From contig JAFRJG010000006.1 in NCBI GenBank assembly GCA_017432365.1, forward strand, positions 1-64,000: DNA of 64,000 nt, given 5' to 3'. The first letter of the stretch is position 1; each line of letters opens with the position of its first letter. The translations under genes and the position numbers were made by a program. The DNA comes from Candidatus Saccharimonadota bacterium (GTDB lineage: Bacteria; Patescibacteriota; Saccharimonadia; Saccharimonadales; Saccharimonadaceae). Below the pieces are notes generated by a model. It had not been told where the DNA came from. It did not search any database and saw only the letters and a list, made by a program, of their open reading frames with translations. Positions 1-8,963 of this stretch are shown here, piece by piece.

Positions 1-110
1 CTCTGCATGTTTGGCAGGGCGATGAAAACCATCAAGAAGATTAACCCGGCAATCGCGAGCACCAAAACGACCTCAATAATCGTAAAGCCTTTATAAGATT
101 TCAGTTTCAT
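1..110 (-). CDS. Type IV pilin (prepilin), N-terminal part only
   Basis: The reading frame begins at the ATG at 108-110 and runs off the window edge, so only about 36 residues are visible. After a short basic leader (MKLKSYKG) comes the prepilin cleavage and methylation site, G|FTIIE, followed by the hydrophobic helix VVLVLAIAGLIF. This is the class III signal that a prepilin peptidase processes for assembly into type IV pili, used for twitching, adhesion or DNA uptake. A GAAAGGA ribosome site lies about 12 nt upstream. Which pilin (major or minor) cannot be told from the fragment. Confidence 0.9.
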   Translation of the reverse strand, partial: MKLKSYKGFTIIEVVLVLAIAGLIFLMVFIALPNMQ

Positions 111-163
111 AGGGTTTAACTTGTCCTTTCTATTTATGCTTGGTTATCATTATTAGCTCCATC

Positions 164-194
164 AAAAAAAACGACCCCCGCAGGGGTCGTTTTT
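164..194 (-). terminator. Intrinsic terminator of the 68-aa gene
   Basis: Perfect 8-bp stem ACGACCCC/GGGGTCGT with a 4-nt loop. The A-run at 164-170 becomes a seven-U tail on the minus strand, just past the stop codon at 200. Confidence 0.85.
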
Positions 195-199
195 ATAGG

Positions 200-406
200 C
201 TACGAGCGACTCTTCAAATGCCAATGCTCTCCAAACTCACACTTATATACGTCAAGCCCTCCGAGAATCTGGTGGTCATGTTCTGCAACCCGCGCCGCAA
301 CCTCTGCTTCTTCCCGCGTCGGATAAGAAATCTTATGCGCCTCCCCGACCCAACATCGAGGAGGCTGAAAGGTCCCCAATCTATTAACGTCGAACTTTCT
401 GCTCAT
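200..406 (-). CDS. Small conserved-looking protein with C-terminal HWHL motif
   Basis: A 68-aa protein of unknown function. The middle is an Ala/Glu-rich helix and the end reads VYKCEFGEHWHL, a layout seen in small hypothetical proteins of actinobacteria and CPR bacteria that may bind metal through Cys/His; only two Cys are present. The gene starts inside the last 23 nt of the upstream surface-protein gene but has its own -10 box, TATAAT preceded by TGG, ending 8 nt before the ATG, and its own terminator. Those two signals are the main support that it is real. No function is proposed. Confidence 0.7.
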   Translation of the reverse strand: MSRKFDVNRLGTFQPPRCWVGEAHKISYPTREEAEVAARVAEHDHQILGGLDVYKCEFGEHWHLKSRS

Positions 407-3400
407 GGGTATAGATTATACCACAGGCCGTCGCCGCCGCTACAATCATCAAGAACGCTCCGAGTTCTTCGAACCCATAGCTCGTCTCAGGAGAACCGTT
501 GACTCCCGTGTTCGGCGCCTTGAGTTCGACCGGCTTCGCTTCCGACTCTTCCTCGGTAACTCCGCCTTGACCATCATCGGCCTTAACTTCTTCCCAAACC
601 GCGTAAAGTACAGTCTCCCCCTCGACGAAGACAAACGTCTTCCCCGGGTCATAAGTTGTATCCGGCACGGTCGCTTCCGGGTCGGTTGCCCAGCCCAAGA
701 AGTTATAACCCTCCCGCGTCGGCTGAACCGTCATAATCGTCGTCTCAGTCGTAATTCGCCCGCCGTCGACCATAAAGTCCTCGCAACCTTCATAATTGCA
801 GTCATAGATGAGACCTCCATAAATCGGCGCCCATGTCGCGGTCAGGATTCTCCCGCCGGAAACGAGCTCAATCTCACTCCCTGCCTCGACCATATTCCCC
901 TCCTCGTCAATCCAGCCCACGAACTGATAGGTCTCCATCGAAAACCCGTTCTCGGCGACCGTTGTCGTCTCCCCAACGAGACCTTCCGTTCCCTCGGTTG
1001 CTCCTGTCGCCGTCTCTTCGAGTTCCTCGTCGCCGGCCATATAAATTACAAAGCTCTCTTCGTCCCAAATCGCATAAAGCTCATTCGTATCTCCGAGCGA
1101 CAGTGCGAGCATCTCCCCCGCTTCGTAGCTCTTTCCGCTACCGTCGGCTTTCGTATTCCACTCCTTGAACTGGAACCCGTCACGGACAAACTCGTTCTCG
1201 CGAATCTCATAATCGTGATTGTTCTCGACTACTTCTTCCTCGCTCACGCTCGTTTCGGTCCCATCATTCGCAAAGTACGTAATTGAGGCTTTCTCGATTT
1301 CTTCGCCATACTGCGCGACGAGCTTAATCATATTCTCTGCATCTGCGAGAGCTTTTAGAATCTCAAACGTCTCGTTCGGCAGTAGTGTTTCGCCATTCAG
1401 TAGCCAACCGATAAAGACTTTTTCGAGGTTTTCATACTCCGCGACAACTGCTTCCGCGCCTTCGATATACTGTTTTTTGTCGGTCGTTAGCTCGGTTGTT
1501 CCGTCTTCGTCAAGGTAAACAACTGTATATTTGTCTTTAATGTCAATCCACTTCGCGACAAGTACGAGGTCTTCCGTTACCGGTGTTTTCTCAAAGTTAA
1601 ACGGCGTTCCGTCTTCGAGTGTCCAACCCGCAAATTCGTATCCGTCCCGCGTCGGGTCGCTCGTTGGTTTCTTAGCCAGCTCACCATACTTGGCAGATTC
1701 GTCCTCAATCTCCCCTTCGCCGCCGTTCATATCAAACGATACAGTAAACGTCTTTGGTTCGAATTTCGCGAACAACATTAAGCTATTTTTCGGCATCGTC
1801 GCTCCGGAAAAGTCAAACTCGTTCAATCTCTCGCTCTCCATGAACCAACCGACAAACTCCATACCTTCCGGCGCTTCCGGCGTAAAGTCTTTTCCGGAAA
1901 TATCCGCCCCGTGCTTCAGTTCCTCGGTCTTAATCTGCTGGTTATTTTCGTCGTTAAACGTGAGCGAGAACTTATCGCGCTTATAATAGAACTTCAGTGT
2001 ACTTCCGTTGCGATAGTTCGAGTAGGAACTCTGGTGTCCGTTCGAAGCGTCAACAGTGAAGCCTTCGATATTCTTCGCGCTAAATGTCCCGCCGCTCACC
2101 CGAACGTTGTTCTGGCTTAACTCGGTCGACAGGGAATAGCCCTCGTCCTCCGCATTCTCGAGATAATACTCGACATTAACCACGACATTCCCGCCGTACT
2201 CCGCCGAATAAACTGTTTTTCGCGAGTTATCCGTGTTATAAATCATGTCTTTAGTCAGGTTCACCCGCTTCGTCACGTTCAGCGTACCTTGCGAACCGCT
2301 CGCCGAAGATTTTGGACCTCGCCACCCCTCGAAGTTGCTAGCATTTTTTATCTCTGTCGGCCAAAGGCTCGAAATATCTTGCCCGAGCTTCGCCGTAAAC
2401 GACGGCGCCTGTGCTCCGCGCGTATTTCTATATGTCGTTCCGTTAATCGTCATTTCATAGTTGCTATACCAAGTCGTATTCGCGTTAAAATCAAACTCAA
2501 TCGTATATGCTTTCCGCGTATAATATACCTTCAAAATCGCCGAACCATCACCCTCGACCGTTACTGTCGTCTCGGATTTATCCGCGTCATATTCATAATA
2601 ATCCTTATCCGTAAAATCCCCGACGAGTTGACGAATTGACGCCTCGGAATGAGTCTGCTCCGTCCCCGCTTTTGCAGTTCTCTCAATCGTCTTAATCACA
2701 TGATAATCCCCCGTCTCGGATTCCGACTCATCTTCCTTATAGATATAAATCTGATATTTAACATTTTTCGCTTCCCACTTCGCGTAAAGAGTCTTATCGT
2801 CCGTAATTGCCGCATTTGTGTCGAAAGCCGTCGAAAGCCCCTCGTCTTCATACCACCCCTTGAACGTATAACCGTCGCGTGTCGGTTCCGGCATCGCCGC
2901 TCCTCCGAGCGTCATATTCGCACTATCGCCCGGCTTGACCGCGACCGGCATCACTTCCGTTCCGCCGTTAGATTCAAATGTCAACCATTTCACCTTCGCA
3001 ATCACCGGATAAAGTTCATAGACAAACTTGCCGGTCTCTTCGGAAAAGACAATCGTATCGTCAAGTTTATAACTCGGCTCCGTCGCGCCTTCGCTCTCCG
3101 CCCAACCAAGCAATGCTTCGTCGCTCTTGACCGCGAACTCGACGTCGGTCGCCACCGTCTCTCCCTCGACGCCAGATTCCTGACGGTAAACTGTCCACTC
3201 GTCCATCAACTCACGCAAGAACGTGACGACGAAAATCCGGTCAAACTTCGCATAAACAAGCTGGACCTCGTTATCGGTCTCAATATCATTAACCGTCGCC
3301 GTAAAGTCAATCGGATTGTCGCTTTCATCAACCCAACCAGCGAAACGATATCCTTCCTTGACGGGAGTCGCCGGGTCAAGGAGCGTGCCGCCGTTTTTAA

Positions 3401-3665
3401 TAACCTGCTCGTCCCAGATGTCGAAATCTTCGCCATCCGTGACTACGAATCTATATGTTCGCCGCTTTGTCTGTTCTTTAGTCTCAATATCATAAACAAC
3501 TGCGGCTTCTTCCTGGTTCTCGGTTTGCGACTGGTCGTCGTTTCCGTCTGTCGTCTCCGGCGTATCGGTTTCTTCCGCGAACGTCGACTTTGCGCTAAGT
3601 CCGACAATTAAAAAACTCGCCAAAACTGCGAGGAAGCCTAGTTTAGATTTTTTCTTTAAGCTCAT
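384..3665 (-). CDS. Sortase-anchored surface protein with InlB-type B repeats
   Basis: Secreted protein of 1,093 aa. The start at 3663-3665 is preferred over one 14 codons upstream because an AAAGGG ribosome site precedes it and a signal peptide follows (KKKSK, hydrophobic core, cleavage after TFA). The body holds about ten Listeria-Bacteroides B repeats, recognisable by (G)Y-x-F-x-GW cores such as GYTFKGWYED and GYNFLGWATD and by ...LYAKW strand ends. Two stretches resemble MucBP-like modules (near YHVIKTIERT and YYLENAEDEG). The C-terminus has APNTG, a hydrophobic segment and a basic tail (HEQKVRR): a cell-wall sorting signal with Asn in place of the usual Glu. A sortase is encoded at 26500. 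The likely role is adhesion; the ligand is unknown. Confidence 0.85.
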   Translation of the reverse strand: MSLKKKSKLGFLAVLASFLIVGLSAKSTFAEETDTPETTDGNDDQSQTENQEEAAVVYDIETKEQTKRRTYRFVVTDGEDFDIWDEQVIKNGGTLLDPATPVKEGYRFAGWVDESDNPIDFTATVNDIETDNEVQLVYAKFDRIFVVTFLRELMDEWTVYRQESGVEGETVATDVEFAVKSDEALLGWAESEGATEPSYKLDDTIVFSEETGKFVYELYPVIAKVKWLTFESNGGTEVMPVAVKPGDSANMTLGGAAMPEPTRDGYTFKGWYEDEGLSTAFDTNAAITDDKTLYAKWEAKNVKYQIYIYKEDESESETGDYHVIKTIERTAKAGTEQTHSEASIRQLVGDFTDKDYYEYDADKSETTVTVEGDGSAILKVYYTRKAYTIEFDFNANTTWYSNYEMTINGTTYRNTRGAQAPSFTAKLGQDISSLWPTEIKNASNFEGWRGPKSSASGSQGTLNVTKRVNLTKDMIYNTDNSRKTVYSAEYGGNVVVNVEYYLENAEDEGYSLSTELSQNNVRVSGGTFSAKNIEGFTVDASNGHQSSYSNYRNGSTLKFYYKRDKFSLTFNDENNQQIKTEELKHGADISGKDFTPEAPEGMEFVGWFMESERLNEFDFSGATMPKNSLMLFAKFEPKTFTVSFDMNGGEGEIEDESAKYGELAKKPTSDPTRDGYEFAGWTLEDGTPFNFEKTPVTEDLVLVAKWIDIKDKYTVVYLDEDGTTELTTDKKQYIEGAEAVVAEYENLEKVFIGWLLNGETLLPNETFEILKALADAENMIKLVAQYGEEIEKASITYFANDGTETSVSEEEVVENNHDYEIRENEFVRDGFQFKEWNTKADGSGKSYEAGEMLALSLGDTNELYAIWDEESFVIYMAGDEELEETATGATEGTEGLVGETTTVAENGFSMETYQFVGWIDEEGNMVEAGSEIELVSGGRILTATWAPIYGGLIYDCNYEGCEDFMVDGGRITTETTIMTVQPTREGYNFLGWATDPEATVPDTTYDPGKTFVFVEGETVLYAVWEEVKADDGQGGVTEEESEAKPVELKAPNTGVNGSPETSYGFEELGAFLMIVAAATACGIIYTHEQKVRR
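415..423 (-). promoter_or_regulatory. Extended -10 of the 68-aa gene
   Basis: TGG-TATAAT on the minus strand, 8 nt before the ATG at 406; predicts a leaderless transcript. Confidence 0.6.
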
Positions 3666-3782
3666 TTTCTCTACCCTTTGATAAAACTTAAAATTATTGC
3701 CTAACATATATCAAACTACTTAAAAACTTGCAATCATGAGCGTAATATGGTTTAACATAAGCTAGAAAAATCATCTCGCCTA

Positions 3783-3791
3783 TGCTAAAAT
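3783..3791 (+). promoter_or_regulatory. Extended -10 of potABCD
   Basis: TGC-TAAAAT followed by exactly 6 nt and the potA ATG. No upstream ribosome site fits in that space, so the operon mRNA is predicted leaderless. Confidence 0.65.
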
Positions 3792-3797
3792 CAAAAC

Positions 3798-4574
3798 ATG
3801 AACTCGGAGGTCCTCGTTCGACTCGAAAAAGTCGTAAAAAGTTTTGGCGAAAAAACGATTATTGAAAATCTCTCCCTCGATATTTTTGCGGGCGAGTTTC
3901 TGACTCTCCTCGGGCCTTCCGGCTGCGGGAAAACGACCGTTCTCCGGATGATTTCCGGTCTCGAATCCGTCTCGAGTGGTCGCGTTTTTCTCGAAGGGAA
4001 AGACGTTACTGACCTCCCTGCCGCGAAACGCGAAGTAAATACAATTTTTCAGGATTTCGCCCTCTTTCCCCATCTTACCGTCTGGGAAAACGTCAACTTC
4101 GGTCTGAAAATGAAAAAAGTCTCGAAACTTGATAGCGAAAAACGGATAAAATCCGCTCTTCGTCTCGTGAAGCTCTCCGGGTTTGAAGACCGTTACCCGT
4201 CTCAGCTCTCCGGCGGTCAGAAACAGCGTGTCGCGATTGCTCGCGGAATCGTCATGGATCATTCTATCCTCCTTCTCGATGAATCGCTTGCGTCTCTCGA
4301 CTTGAAATTGAAGCGCGAGATGCAGCTTGAGCTGAAAAAACTCCAGAAAACCCTCGAAATGACCTTCGTTTACGTTACTCATGACCAAGACGAAGCTTTA
4401 ACCATGTCCGACCGAATCGCGATTATGAACGCCGGGCGGATTGTCCAACTCGGAACTCCGGAAGAAATCTACAAAAACCCGAAAAACGCCTTCGTCAAGT
4501 CCTTTATCTCCGACATTGACCTCATCAACTTCAAGAAAACTCGCATGTCTCGCTATGACCAGAGTAAAAAATAA
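3798..4574 (+). CDS. potA: Polyamine ABC transporter ATP-binding protein (PotA-like)
   Basis: Cytoplasmic ATPase (258 aa) driving the importer built with the next three genes. Motifs: Walker A GPSGCGKTT at 39-47, Q-loop Q85, signature LSGGQ at 137-141, Walker B ILLLDE ending at E162, switch His195. The protein ends soon after the nucleotide-binding domain, about 100 residues shorter than typical PotA, so it lacks most or all of the C-terminal TOBE regulatory domain. The order ATPase, two permeases, binding protein is the classic potABCD layout. Spermidine/putrescine specificity is inferred from that order and from PotD resemblance. Confidence 0.88.
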   Translation: MNSEVLVRLEKVVKSFGEKTIIENLSLDIFAGEFLTLLGPSGCGKTTVLRMISGLESVSSGRVFLEGKDVTDLPAAKREVNTIFQDFALFPHLTVWENVNFGLKMKKVSKLDSEKRIKSALRLVKLSGFEDRYPSQLSGGQKQRVAIARGIVMDHSILLLDESLASLDLKLKREMQLELKKLQKTLEMTFVYVTHDQDEALTMSDRIAIMNAGRIVQLGTPEEIYKNPKNAFVKSFISDIDLINFKKTRMSRYDQSKK

Positions 4575-5493
4575 CCATAACCGCCCCTTCTCGTCAACTT
4601 CCGAATTGCGCGAGAAGACTCCGAAACTTTCCTCGTCAAAAACCGTTTTTGACGGGATAAAAGTTTTATTTACGCTCCCGGTTATTCTTTATGCGCTCCT
4701 GCTTATCTTTCTCCCCTTGGTTTATATTTTCTTCTTGAGTTTTCTAAAATCCGATAGCTACGGCGGTTTTCTCTTCGAAATTACCCTCGATAATTACCTC
4801 GAGAGCTTTGATCCGACATACCTCGGCATCTTTGGAAAAAGCGTCGCAATCGGTCTGGTAACGACCGCGCTTTGTCTGCTCATTTCGTATCCCTTCGCGA
4901 TTTTTCTCCGTGATAAACCAGAACGTACCCGAAGTCTGATTATTACCCTCGTCATGATTCCGTTCTTGACGAACTCGATGATTCGAACCTATGGCTGGAT
5001 TACGCTCCTTAGAAAAAACGGCGTAATAAACTCCGCTCTGCTCGGACTCGGCATAATCGACGCTCCGCTCTCGCTCATGTATAACTCTCTCGGAATTATT
5101 ATCGGTATGACTTATACTCTCCTCCCCTTCATGATTCTGCCGGTCGTCTCTGCCGTTTCGAAAGTTGACCAGTCCCTCCTTGACGCCGCGGAAGACCTCG
5201 GTGCCGGTCCGCTGAAAAAGTTTACTAAAGTTTATCTCCCGCTGACGCTTTCCGGCGCCTTTAACGGTTCGCTCATGGTCTTTATTCCCGCCATTGGCTA
5301 TTTCTTCATCGCCGATATTCTCGGCGGCGGAAAAGCCATGATAATCGGAAACCTGATTAAAAATCAGTTCTTAACCGCGCGGAACTGGCCTCTCGGTGCC
5401 GCCCTCTCGATTTTGCTCCTCATCTTAACCTTCGGTCTCGTGAAACTATACGAAAAAATCGGGGGCGACCTCGACGAACTCGGAGGCGCTTAG
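4555..5493 (+). CDS. potB: Polyamine ABC transporter permease (PotB-like)
   Basis: Inner-membrane permease of about 312 aa with six predicted helices. The BPD_transp_1 coupling region (EAA loop) appears as DAAEDLGAGPLKKFTKVYLPL. The start chosen, ATG 4555, overlaps potA by 20 nt; the open frame extends further upstream, but that part has no membrane or family character and would overlap potA by over 130 nt. The first 40 residues are a Ser/Lys-rich cytoplasmic tail of uncertain length. Confidence 0.85.
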   Translation: MTRVKNNHNRPFSSTSELREKTPKLSSSKTVFDGIKVLFTLPVILYALLLIFLPLVYIFFLSFLKSDSYGGFLFEITLDNYLESFDPTYLGIFGKSVAIGLVTTALCLLISYPFAIFLRDKPERTRSLIITLVMIPFLTNSMIRTYGWITLLRKNGVINSALLGLGIIDAPLSLMYNSLGIIIGMTYTLLPFMILPVVSAVSKVDQSLLDAAEDLGAGPLKKFTKVYLPLTLSGAFNGSLMVFIPAIGYFFIADILGGGKAMIIGNLIKNQFLTARNWPLGAALSILLLILTFGLVKLYEKIGGDLDELGGA

Positions 5494-6351
5494 ATGCCGG
5501 CGCTTGTTCTAAAAGATTATGAACCTCTCCTCGAACGTTACGCCGTGGAAAAACCCGGCAACCGACCGCGTCGTGGTTTCTGGAAAAACCTTTATCTCCT
5601 TCTCGTTCTCGTTTTTCTCTTTCTCCCAATTTTTATTCTCGTGATTTTTAGCTTTAACGAGTCAAAATTAAACGTCGTTTTTACCGGTTTTACGTTCGAC
5701 TGGTATAAATCCCTCTGGGGTAACGCCGACCTTCTCGAAGCCTTCCGAAATACCTTGCTCCTTGCCGCCGTTTCGACGGCAGTCTCGACCGTCCTCGGGA
5801 CGCTCGCTGCTGTCGGTCTGAAAAAATACCATTTCCCTGGAAAAAAGTTTATCGACAAACTCCTCTATATTCCTATCGTCATTCCGGAAATCGTCCTCGG
5901 TATCTCTCTCCTCTCGGTCATCTCCCTCTTGAACCTCGAGCTTGGTTTCTGGTCGGTTTTCCTCGCCCATATTACCTTCTCGACCCCGTTCGTTTTAACT
6001 AGCGTTCGCTCGACTCTCTTCGCGCTCCCGCCTTCGGTTGAGGAAGCCGCCGCCGATCTCGGCGCTTCTCGCCTTCAAGTTTTCTTCCGCGTTACGCTCC
6101 CCTTGCTAAAACCCGGGATTCTCTCCGGCGCGATTCTCGCTTTTACGCTCTCCCTTGACGATGTTGTCGTTTCTTATTTTACCGCCGGACCCGGAACGAA
6201 TACCCTCCCTCTCTATATTTACAGCATCATCAAAACCGGTATCACCCCCGACGTTAACGCCCTGACGACGCTCATGCTCCTCGCGACGATTCTTCTTCTC
6301 GTTCTCTCGAACCGAATTAAAACCAAACGCCTAGAAAAGAGGGAACTATGA
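5494..6351 (+). CDS. potC: Polyamine ABC transporter permease (PotC-like)
   Basis: Second permease (285 aa), whose ATG follows the potB stop without a gap. Its EAA loop reads EEAAADLGASRLQVFFRVTLPLL, placing it in the PotC half of the pair. Six hydrophobic helices are visible from LYLLLVLVFLFLPIF onwards. It forms the membrane channel with PotB and is energised by PotA. Confidence 0.87.
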   Translation: MPALVLKDYEPLLERYAVEKPGNRPRRGFWKNLYLLLVLVFLFLPIFILVIFSFNESKLNVVFTGFTFDWYKSLWGNADLLEAFRNTLLLAAVSTAVSTVLGTLAAVGLKKYHFPGKKFIDKLLYIPIVIPEIVLGISLLSVISLLNLELGFWSVFLAHITFSTPFVLTSVRSTLFALPPSVEEAAADLGASRLQVFFRVTLPLLKPGILSGAILAFTLSLDDVVVSYFTAGPGTNTLPLYIYSIIKTGITPDVNALTTLMLLATILLLVLSNRIKTKRLEKREL

Positions 6352-7421
6352 ACACTTTTCGTGATTTTCTAACTTCGAAAAAGTTGCTCCTGCTTTTCCT
6401 CTTCTCCCTTTTGGTTATTTCTTTCGCTTCGGTTTTTTTCGTCAACTTCCGTTCTCGCTCCGACGCTGACGAACCGACTTCTGAAAAGGTTCCGACCCTG
6501 AACGTCTTAAACTGGACAAGCTATATTCCGAGCGAAGTTATTTCCGACTTTGAAACCGAATACGGGGTTAAGGTTAATTACGGGACCTACTCCTCGAACG
6601 AAGAGCTTCTCGCGAAAGTCTCGAGCGCAAAATCCGGAACCTACGATTTAATCTTCCCGTCGGACTATATGGTTGATTTAATGTCTTCTCGTGACCTTCT
6701 CGAAACCCTCGACAAGTCTAAGTTGAAAAACCTCGACAACCTCAACCCTCGCTTCCTGTCTCAAAGCTACGACGAAAATAATCTCGTCTCGCTCCCTTTT
6801 CTCCTTGCAACTTCTGTGATTCTTTATGACTCGGAAAAAATCTCCACTCCGCTCACGTCTTATCATGACCTCCTCCGAGAAGATTTCCGTGATAATCTCG
6901 TTCTACTCGACGACGAACGAATTACTATCGGTAGCTTCCTGCTCGCTTCCGGCGCCGACCTGAACTCTGTCGAAACTACGGCTCTCGAAAACTCCCTCGC
7001 CTTTTACGAAAAATTAAAACCGAACGTGAAAGCTTTTGATTCCGACTCTCCGAAAACCTTTTTTATCACCGGTGAAGTTGACGCCGGGATTATCTGGAAC
7101 GCCGAGGCGCTCCTCGCTCAAACTGAACGAGAAAATCTCAAAATCGTCTATCCTTCCGAAGGCTTCGCCCTCTCGATGGATAACTATTGTATCTTGAAAC
7201 ACGCGAAAAATCCCGACCTCGCCTATCTTTTCATTGATTATCTCCTCCGCGACGACGTTTCTCAAGCCATCGTTGATGAATATCCGTATATCTCCCCGAA
7301 CCGTAGCGTGACCTCCCTGCCCGATTCGGAACTCGAGACAATCCTCGCGCGCGGTACTTACGTCAAAAACGTCGGTAACGACATTAAAAAATTCGATAAA
7401 CTCTGGGCAAAATATAAATAA
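6348..7421 (+). CDS. potD: Polyamine-binding protein (PotD-like), membrane-anchored
   Basis: Extracytoplasmic substrate-binding protein (357 aa), overlapping potC by ATGA. The fold signature matches PotD/PotF: LNVLNWTSYIPSEVISDFE near the start of the mature part, then GTYDLIFPSDYMV and GIIWNAEA. The N-terminus is one hydrophobic segment (LLLLFLFSLLVISFASVFF) with no lipobox Cys, so the protein appears tethered by an uncleaved helix and not by lipid. Substrate choice (spermidine, putrescine or another cation) cannot be set from sequence alone. Confidence 0.85.
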   Translation: MNTFRDFLTSKKLLLLFLFSLLVISFASVFFVNFRSRSDADEPTSEKVPTLNVLNWTSYIPSEVISDFETEYGVKVNYGTYSSNEELLAKVSSAKSGTYDLIFPSDYMVDLMSSRDLLETLDKSKLKNLDNLNPRFLSQSYDENNLVSLPFLLATSVILYDSEKISTPLTSYHDLLREDFRDNLVLLDDERITIGSFLLASGADLNSVETTALENSLAFYEKLKPNVKAFDSDSPKTFFITGEVDAGIIWNAEALLAQTERENLKIVYPSEGFALSMDNYCILKHAKNPDLAYLFIDYLLRDDVSQAIVDEYPYISPNRSVTSLPDSELETILARGTYVKNVGNDIKKFDKLWAKYK

Positions 7422-7423
7422 CC

Positions 7424-7432
7424 TGCTAAACT
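7424..7432 (+). promoter_or_regulatory. -10 of thyA with leader and strong RBS
   Basis: TGC-TAAACT, then a 25-nt stretch containing GGAGG at 447-451 (7447-7451), 6 nt before the ATG. Unlike many genes here, this one has a normal leader. Confidence 0.5.
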
Positions 7433-7457
7433 AAAATCAGCTAATCGGAGGTAAACC

Positions 7458-8414
7458 ATGAGTAAATTCGACGACCAATATATCGACCTTTGCCGTCGGA
7501 TTCTCGCGGAGGGGGAAGAAATTAGAAACTACAAATCCTCCGACTCTCGCGAAAAGTCTGTCGCCTCTGCTATCCCGAACCACGCGGCCCAAGGCGCTTC
7601 CTCTTCGGAAACTATTCGGCTCCCCCATGAAGTCTTACGCTTTGACCTCGAAGACGAGTTCCCGATTCTCGTCACGAAAAAAGTCGCGTTCAAAACCGCT
7701 GTTCTTGAACTTCTCTGGATTTTCCAAGTCGCTCGAAACGATGTCAAGTGGCTTAAAGACCGTAACGTGAAAATCTGGAATGAATGGGAAATCCCGGAAT
7801 CCGGACTCTACGAAGGAAAAGATTATAAAAAACTATATAAAGAAAAGGGAATTGCCGGCTCTCCCGTCGGTACAATCGGCACGGCGTACGGCTGGGTTGT
7901 CAATCGTTATAGCTTGGTCAAAAACCTCCTCGCGACTCTGAAGGAAAATCCCGGGAACCGCCGTATGGTTCTCTCCCTTTGGCAAAACGAATGGCTAGAA
8001 ACTGCTGCGCTCCCGAGCTGCGTTTGGAACTCAATGTGGAACGTAACGAACGGTCGCTTGAACGCTCTCGTAACCTCGCGTTCCTCCGACGTCCCCCTCG
8101 GCCTCCCCTTTAACGTTGTTCAATACTCCGTTCTTTGTGCCCTTCTGGCGCAAGCTTCCGGCTTTCGTCCCGGAAAACTGACTTTTATCACGAACGACGC
8201 CCACATTTACAAAAACCAAATCGACGGGATAAAAGAGCAAATCCGTCGCTATGATGAAGCGAAAAAATCCGGAACTCTCCCGCCTCCGCCGACCCTCTGG
8301 CTCAATCCCGAAATTACCGATTTTTATGCTTTTGATAATTCAAAGGATTTGAAGGACATCCGTCTCGAAAACTATAATCATCTCGGCGTGATAAAAATGC
8401 CGGTTACGGAGTAG
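7458..8414 (+). CDS. thyA: Thymidylate synthase
   Basis: Makes dTMP from dUMP using methylene-tetrahydrofolate (318 aa, cytosolic). Catalytic Cys188 sits in ALPSCVWNSMW, the phosphate-binding Arg pair at NRRM (168-170), and the folate/dUMP loop in RSSDVPLGLPFNVVQYS, with GDAH replaced by NDAH. The LPxC context is SC here, whereas the usual form is PC. Next to dihydrofolate reductase and serine hydroxymethyltransferase it completes the thymidylate cycle in one cluster. Confidence 0.95.
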   Translation: MSKFDDQYIDLCRRILAEGEEIRNYKSSDSREKSVASAIPNHAAQGASSSETIRLPHEVLRFDLEDEFPILVTKKVAFKTAVLELLWIFQVARNDVKWLKDRNVKIWNEWEIPESGLYEGKDYKKLYKEKGIAGSPVGTIGTAYGWVVNRYSLVKNLLATLKENPGNRRMVLSLWQNEWLETAALPSCVWNSMWNVTNGRLNALVTSRSSDVPLGLPFNVVQYSVLCALLAQASGFRPGKLTFITNDAHIYKNQIDGIKEQIRRYDEAKKSGTLPPPPTLWLNPEITDFYAFDNSKDLKDIRLENYNHLGVIKMPVTE

Positions 8415-8417
8415 TTA

Positions 8418-8426
8418 TGATATAAT
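8418..8426 (+). promoter_or_regulatory. Extended -10 of folA-glyA
   Basis: TGA-TATAAT just past the thyA stop; the ~35-nt leader carries a GAGAGGGAA ribosome site before folA. Confidence 0.5.
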
Positions 8427-8468
8427 TCCTCGCCCCCGTCAAACTTATTACTCTAAAGAGAGGGAATT

Positions 8469-8963
8469 ATGTCTTTTTCTATCATCGCCTGCATCGGTCA
8501 AAACTCTGAACTCGGTCGTGAAAACGGTCTCATTTTCCACCTCCCGGAAGACATGCAATTTTTCCGTGCCATAACCAAGGGACATAAAGTCCTCATGGGC
8601 TACAATACCTGGCAATCGATTGGTCGCCCCCTGAAAAACCGCGAAAACTTCGTCCTCTCCCGTCACGACCATGTTTTCCCGCCCGAAGTTGTCCAGATTC
8701 GCGACCTCTCGGAGTTCGTCTCTCGTTATTCTACTGCGCCTGAAGAAGTGTTCATTATCGGCGGCGCCAACGTCTATCGCCAATTCCTCCCGTTTGCGAA
8801 AACTTTATATTTAACCGAAGTTTTTGCAGTAGATAAAACCGCCGACGTCTTCTTCCCGCCTTTTGACCGCCAAAAGTTTCAGGAAAAAACCTTAAAAACC
8901 GGTACCGACCCCACGACCGGTTTAAGCTACTCAATTATTAAATATCTTAGAAAGGAAATCTAA
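8469..8963 (+). CDS. folA: Dihydrofolate reductase
   Basis: NADPH-dependent reduction of dihydrofolate made by thymidylate synthase (164 aa, normal length). Family markers: start MSFSIIACIGQNSELGRENGLIFHLPEDM with the active-site Glu/Asp region, GYNTWQSIG (usual MGRxTxxSIG) and EVFIIGGANVYRQFLP (the GG nucleotide-binding turn). Its stop overlaps the glyA start by one base (TAATG), so the two are translationally coupled. Confidence 0.94.
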   Translation: MSFSIIACIGQNSELGRENGLIFHLPEDMQFFRAITKGHKVLMGYNTWQSIGRPLKNRENFVLSRHDHVFPPEVVQIRDLSEFVSRYSTAPEEVFIIGGANVYRQFLPFAKTLYLTEVFAVDKTADVFFPPFDRQKFQEKTLKTGTDPTTGLSYSIIKYLRKEI

